Shown piece by piece: positions 42,863-43,673 of a stretch of DNA of 43,673 bases (position 1 is its first letter; each line of letters opens with the position of its first letter). A program made the translations under genes and the position numbers. The notes under the pieces were generated by a model that was not told the DNA's origin, did no database searches, and saw only the letters and a list, made by a program, of their open reading frames with translations. Origin of the DNA: Deltaproteobacteria bacterium (GTDB taxonomy: Bacteria; Desulfobacterota; Desulfobacteria; Desulfobacterales; Magnetomoraceae); assembly GCA_002753725.1 (NCBI GenBank), contig PEAL01000005.1, positions 1 to 43,673 of the forward strand, written 5' to 3'.

Positions 42863-43673
42863 CTATCCATTGATTACCCTTTTGACTCTCGGAAATTTAA
42901 GGTATGGAATCACATTTTCATTTTTAATGCCTCCGGTCCCATCATAGGTTATGGAAACAACGGGAACCGATGTTATCCTTTCAATTTCTTGTTTCATGGC
43001 TTCGGTGACAATGGATGGACAACAAAAAGCCGGGCTTGCCTGGACAAACAGAGAAATTTCAGGATAATATTGTGTCAGGTAATACACCTTAAGCAAATTT
43101 TCCATGGATTCACCGGAATGTTCAGCAAGCACATTATATTCAGAAAGAATATGGTCGGGCGGTGTCTTATATTCGTGTTCTGACTCACGAATAATCCGTT
43201 CAAAATATTTAAAATACTTTTTTTCAAGCATTTTCATTGTCGATACCAGCGCTTTAATTGAAAATAAATTGAAATAAAGCCCTTCATTGAACCATTTTTT
43301 ATAGTACATCTCAGCGATCATTTTACCAATTTCAGTGTAGGGCGTGGTGATCACCTCACCGCCATGATCTTCAATGTAATGAATCAAGTTCTGATTCATT
43401 ACATGATTGTCCCTGACATAAAGATCTCCAAAAATTGCCACCTGAGGTCTTTCCTTATATTCGGTATCAATCCATTCAAAATGATTAACAATTTGAGAAA
43501 TGGCATCCTCTTTTGATCGATTCCCGAGAAATGCATCTTCAAGTATTGTGACACTCTTACTGATCACCCTGTCTGTGGTCCCTTTTTTAAGCTCATAAGG
43601 CCTGATTTTACACCCCATCTTTCTCAACAACCCACCAAACATAAAAGAAAAATAAGTATCTGACCATGGCGTT
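42863..43673 (-). CDS. Acyl-CoA dehydratase activase-related protein (DUF2229-like), 5' partial
   Basis: The frame stays open past the ATG at 43642 to the window edge ('TPWSDTYFSF' precedes it), so the start lies beyond 43673. The visible 270 residues match the C-terminal part of DUF2229/CoA-activase-type proteins: 'MFGGLLRKMGCKIRPYEL', 'RPQVAIFGDLYVRDNHVMNQNLIHYIEDHGGEVITTPYTE', 'FVQASPAFCCPSIVTEAM' and 'PVVSITYDGTGGIKNENVIPYL'. These proteins resemble the activators and components of 2-hydroxyacyl-CoA dehydratases and benzoyl-CoA reductases; the Cys pair may take part in an iron-sulfur cluster. The actual pathway cannot be told from this fragment. Confidence 0.82.
   Translation of the reverse strand, partial: TPWSDTYFSFMFGGLLRKMGCKIRPYELKKGTTDRVISKSVTILEDAFLGNRSKEDAISQIVNHFEWIDTEYKERPQVAIFGDLYVRDNHVMNQNLIHYIEDHGGEVITTPYTEIGKMIAEMYYKKWFNEGLYFNLFSIKALVSTMKMLEKKYFKYFERIIRESEHEYKTPPDHILSEYNVLAEHSGESMENLLKVYYLTQYYPEISLFVQASPAFCCPSIVTEAMKQEIERITSVPVVSITYDGTGGIKNENVIPYLKFPRVKRVING

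Overview
The window looks like a chromosomal segment of an AT-rich (about 38-40% G+C by eye), flagellated Gram-negative bacterium of the former Deltaproteobacteria (Desulfobacterota, Desulfobacterales-like). The evidence is the flagellar gene order and protein types, a wax ester synthase/DGAT, DUF3141-TerB and DUF2505 proteins, an acyl-CoA dehydratase activase-like protein, and several PD-(D/E)XK/AAA 'orphan' proteins of kinds that are expanded in such genomes. A multicellular magnetotactic relative is conceivable (giant surface proteins, storage-lipid synthesis), but no magnetosome gene is present, so this is only a guess.

Layout. 1-6069: the 3' part of a giant secreted repeat protein with a dockerin-like end. 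6205-19512: one long, tightly spaced flagellar block on the + strand: motA, a nuclease-fold protein, a MotB paralogue lacking the ion-binding aspartate, motB, fliL, fliN, fliO, fliP, fliQ, fliR, flhB, flhA, flhF, flhG, fliA and a second FliL-like protein. 19574-24162: satellites of this block: a periplasmic binding protein, a membrane protein with two DUF2802-like helical repeats, a hairpin-repeat cluster, a FliK-like protein, a stand-alone FlhB C-terminal-domain protein and an HD-GYP response regulator. 24296-26092: a wax ester synthase with an unusual Cys/His tail. 26286-28437: an accessory patch with an AT-rich sulfotransferase, a 234-bp MITE-like element with an 8-bp target duplication, and the 3' end of a group II intron that has replaced the end of a DUF1848 gene. 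28498-33497: exported proteins (TPR; dockerin-like beta protein; lamin-tail/dockerin-like/CotH protein; TRAP solute receptor), closed by a clear terminator. 33681-36343 (minus strand): DUF2505 and DUF3141-TerB genes. 36570-38819: DUF2225 and RlmN-type genes. 38951-42793: a nuclease-fold protein with coding tandem repeats, an AAA ATPase and a convergent AAA-ATPase/PD-(D/E)XK protein. 42863-end: a truncated CoA-activase-like gene.

How the parts work together. The flagellar genes supply the stator (MotA/MotB/FliL), one C-ring part (FliN), the whole export gate (FliO/P/Q/R, FlhB, FlhA), the polar placement and number control pair (FlhF/FlhG) and the late sigma factor (FliA). FliM is not in the block. 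The most unusual parts are the stator section (two MotB-like genes, one without the essential Asp, plus a nuclease-fold gene), the second FliL-like protein, and a dockerin-like motif shared by three separate exported proteins. No tRNA, rRNA or CRISPR array was recognised.
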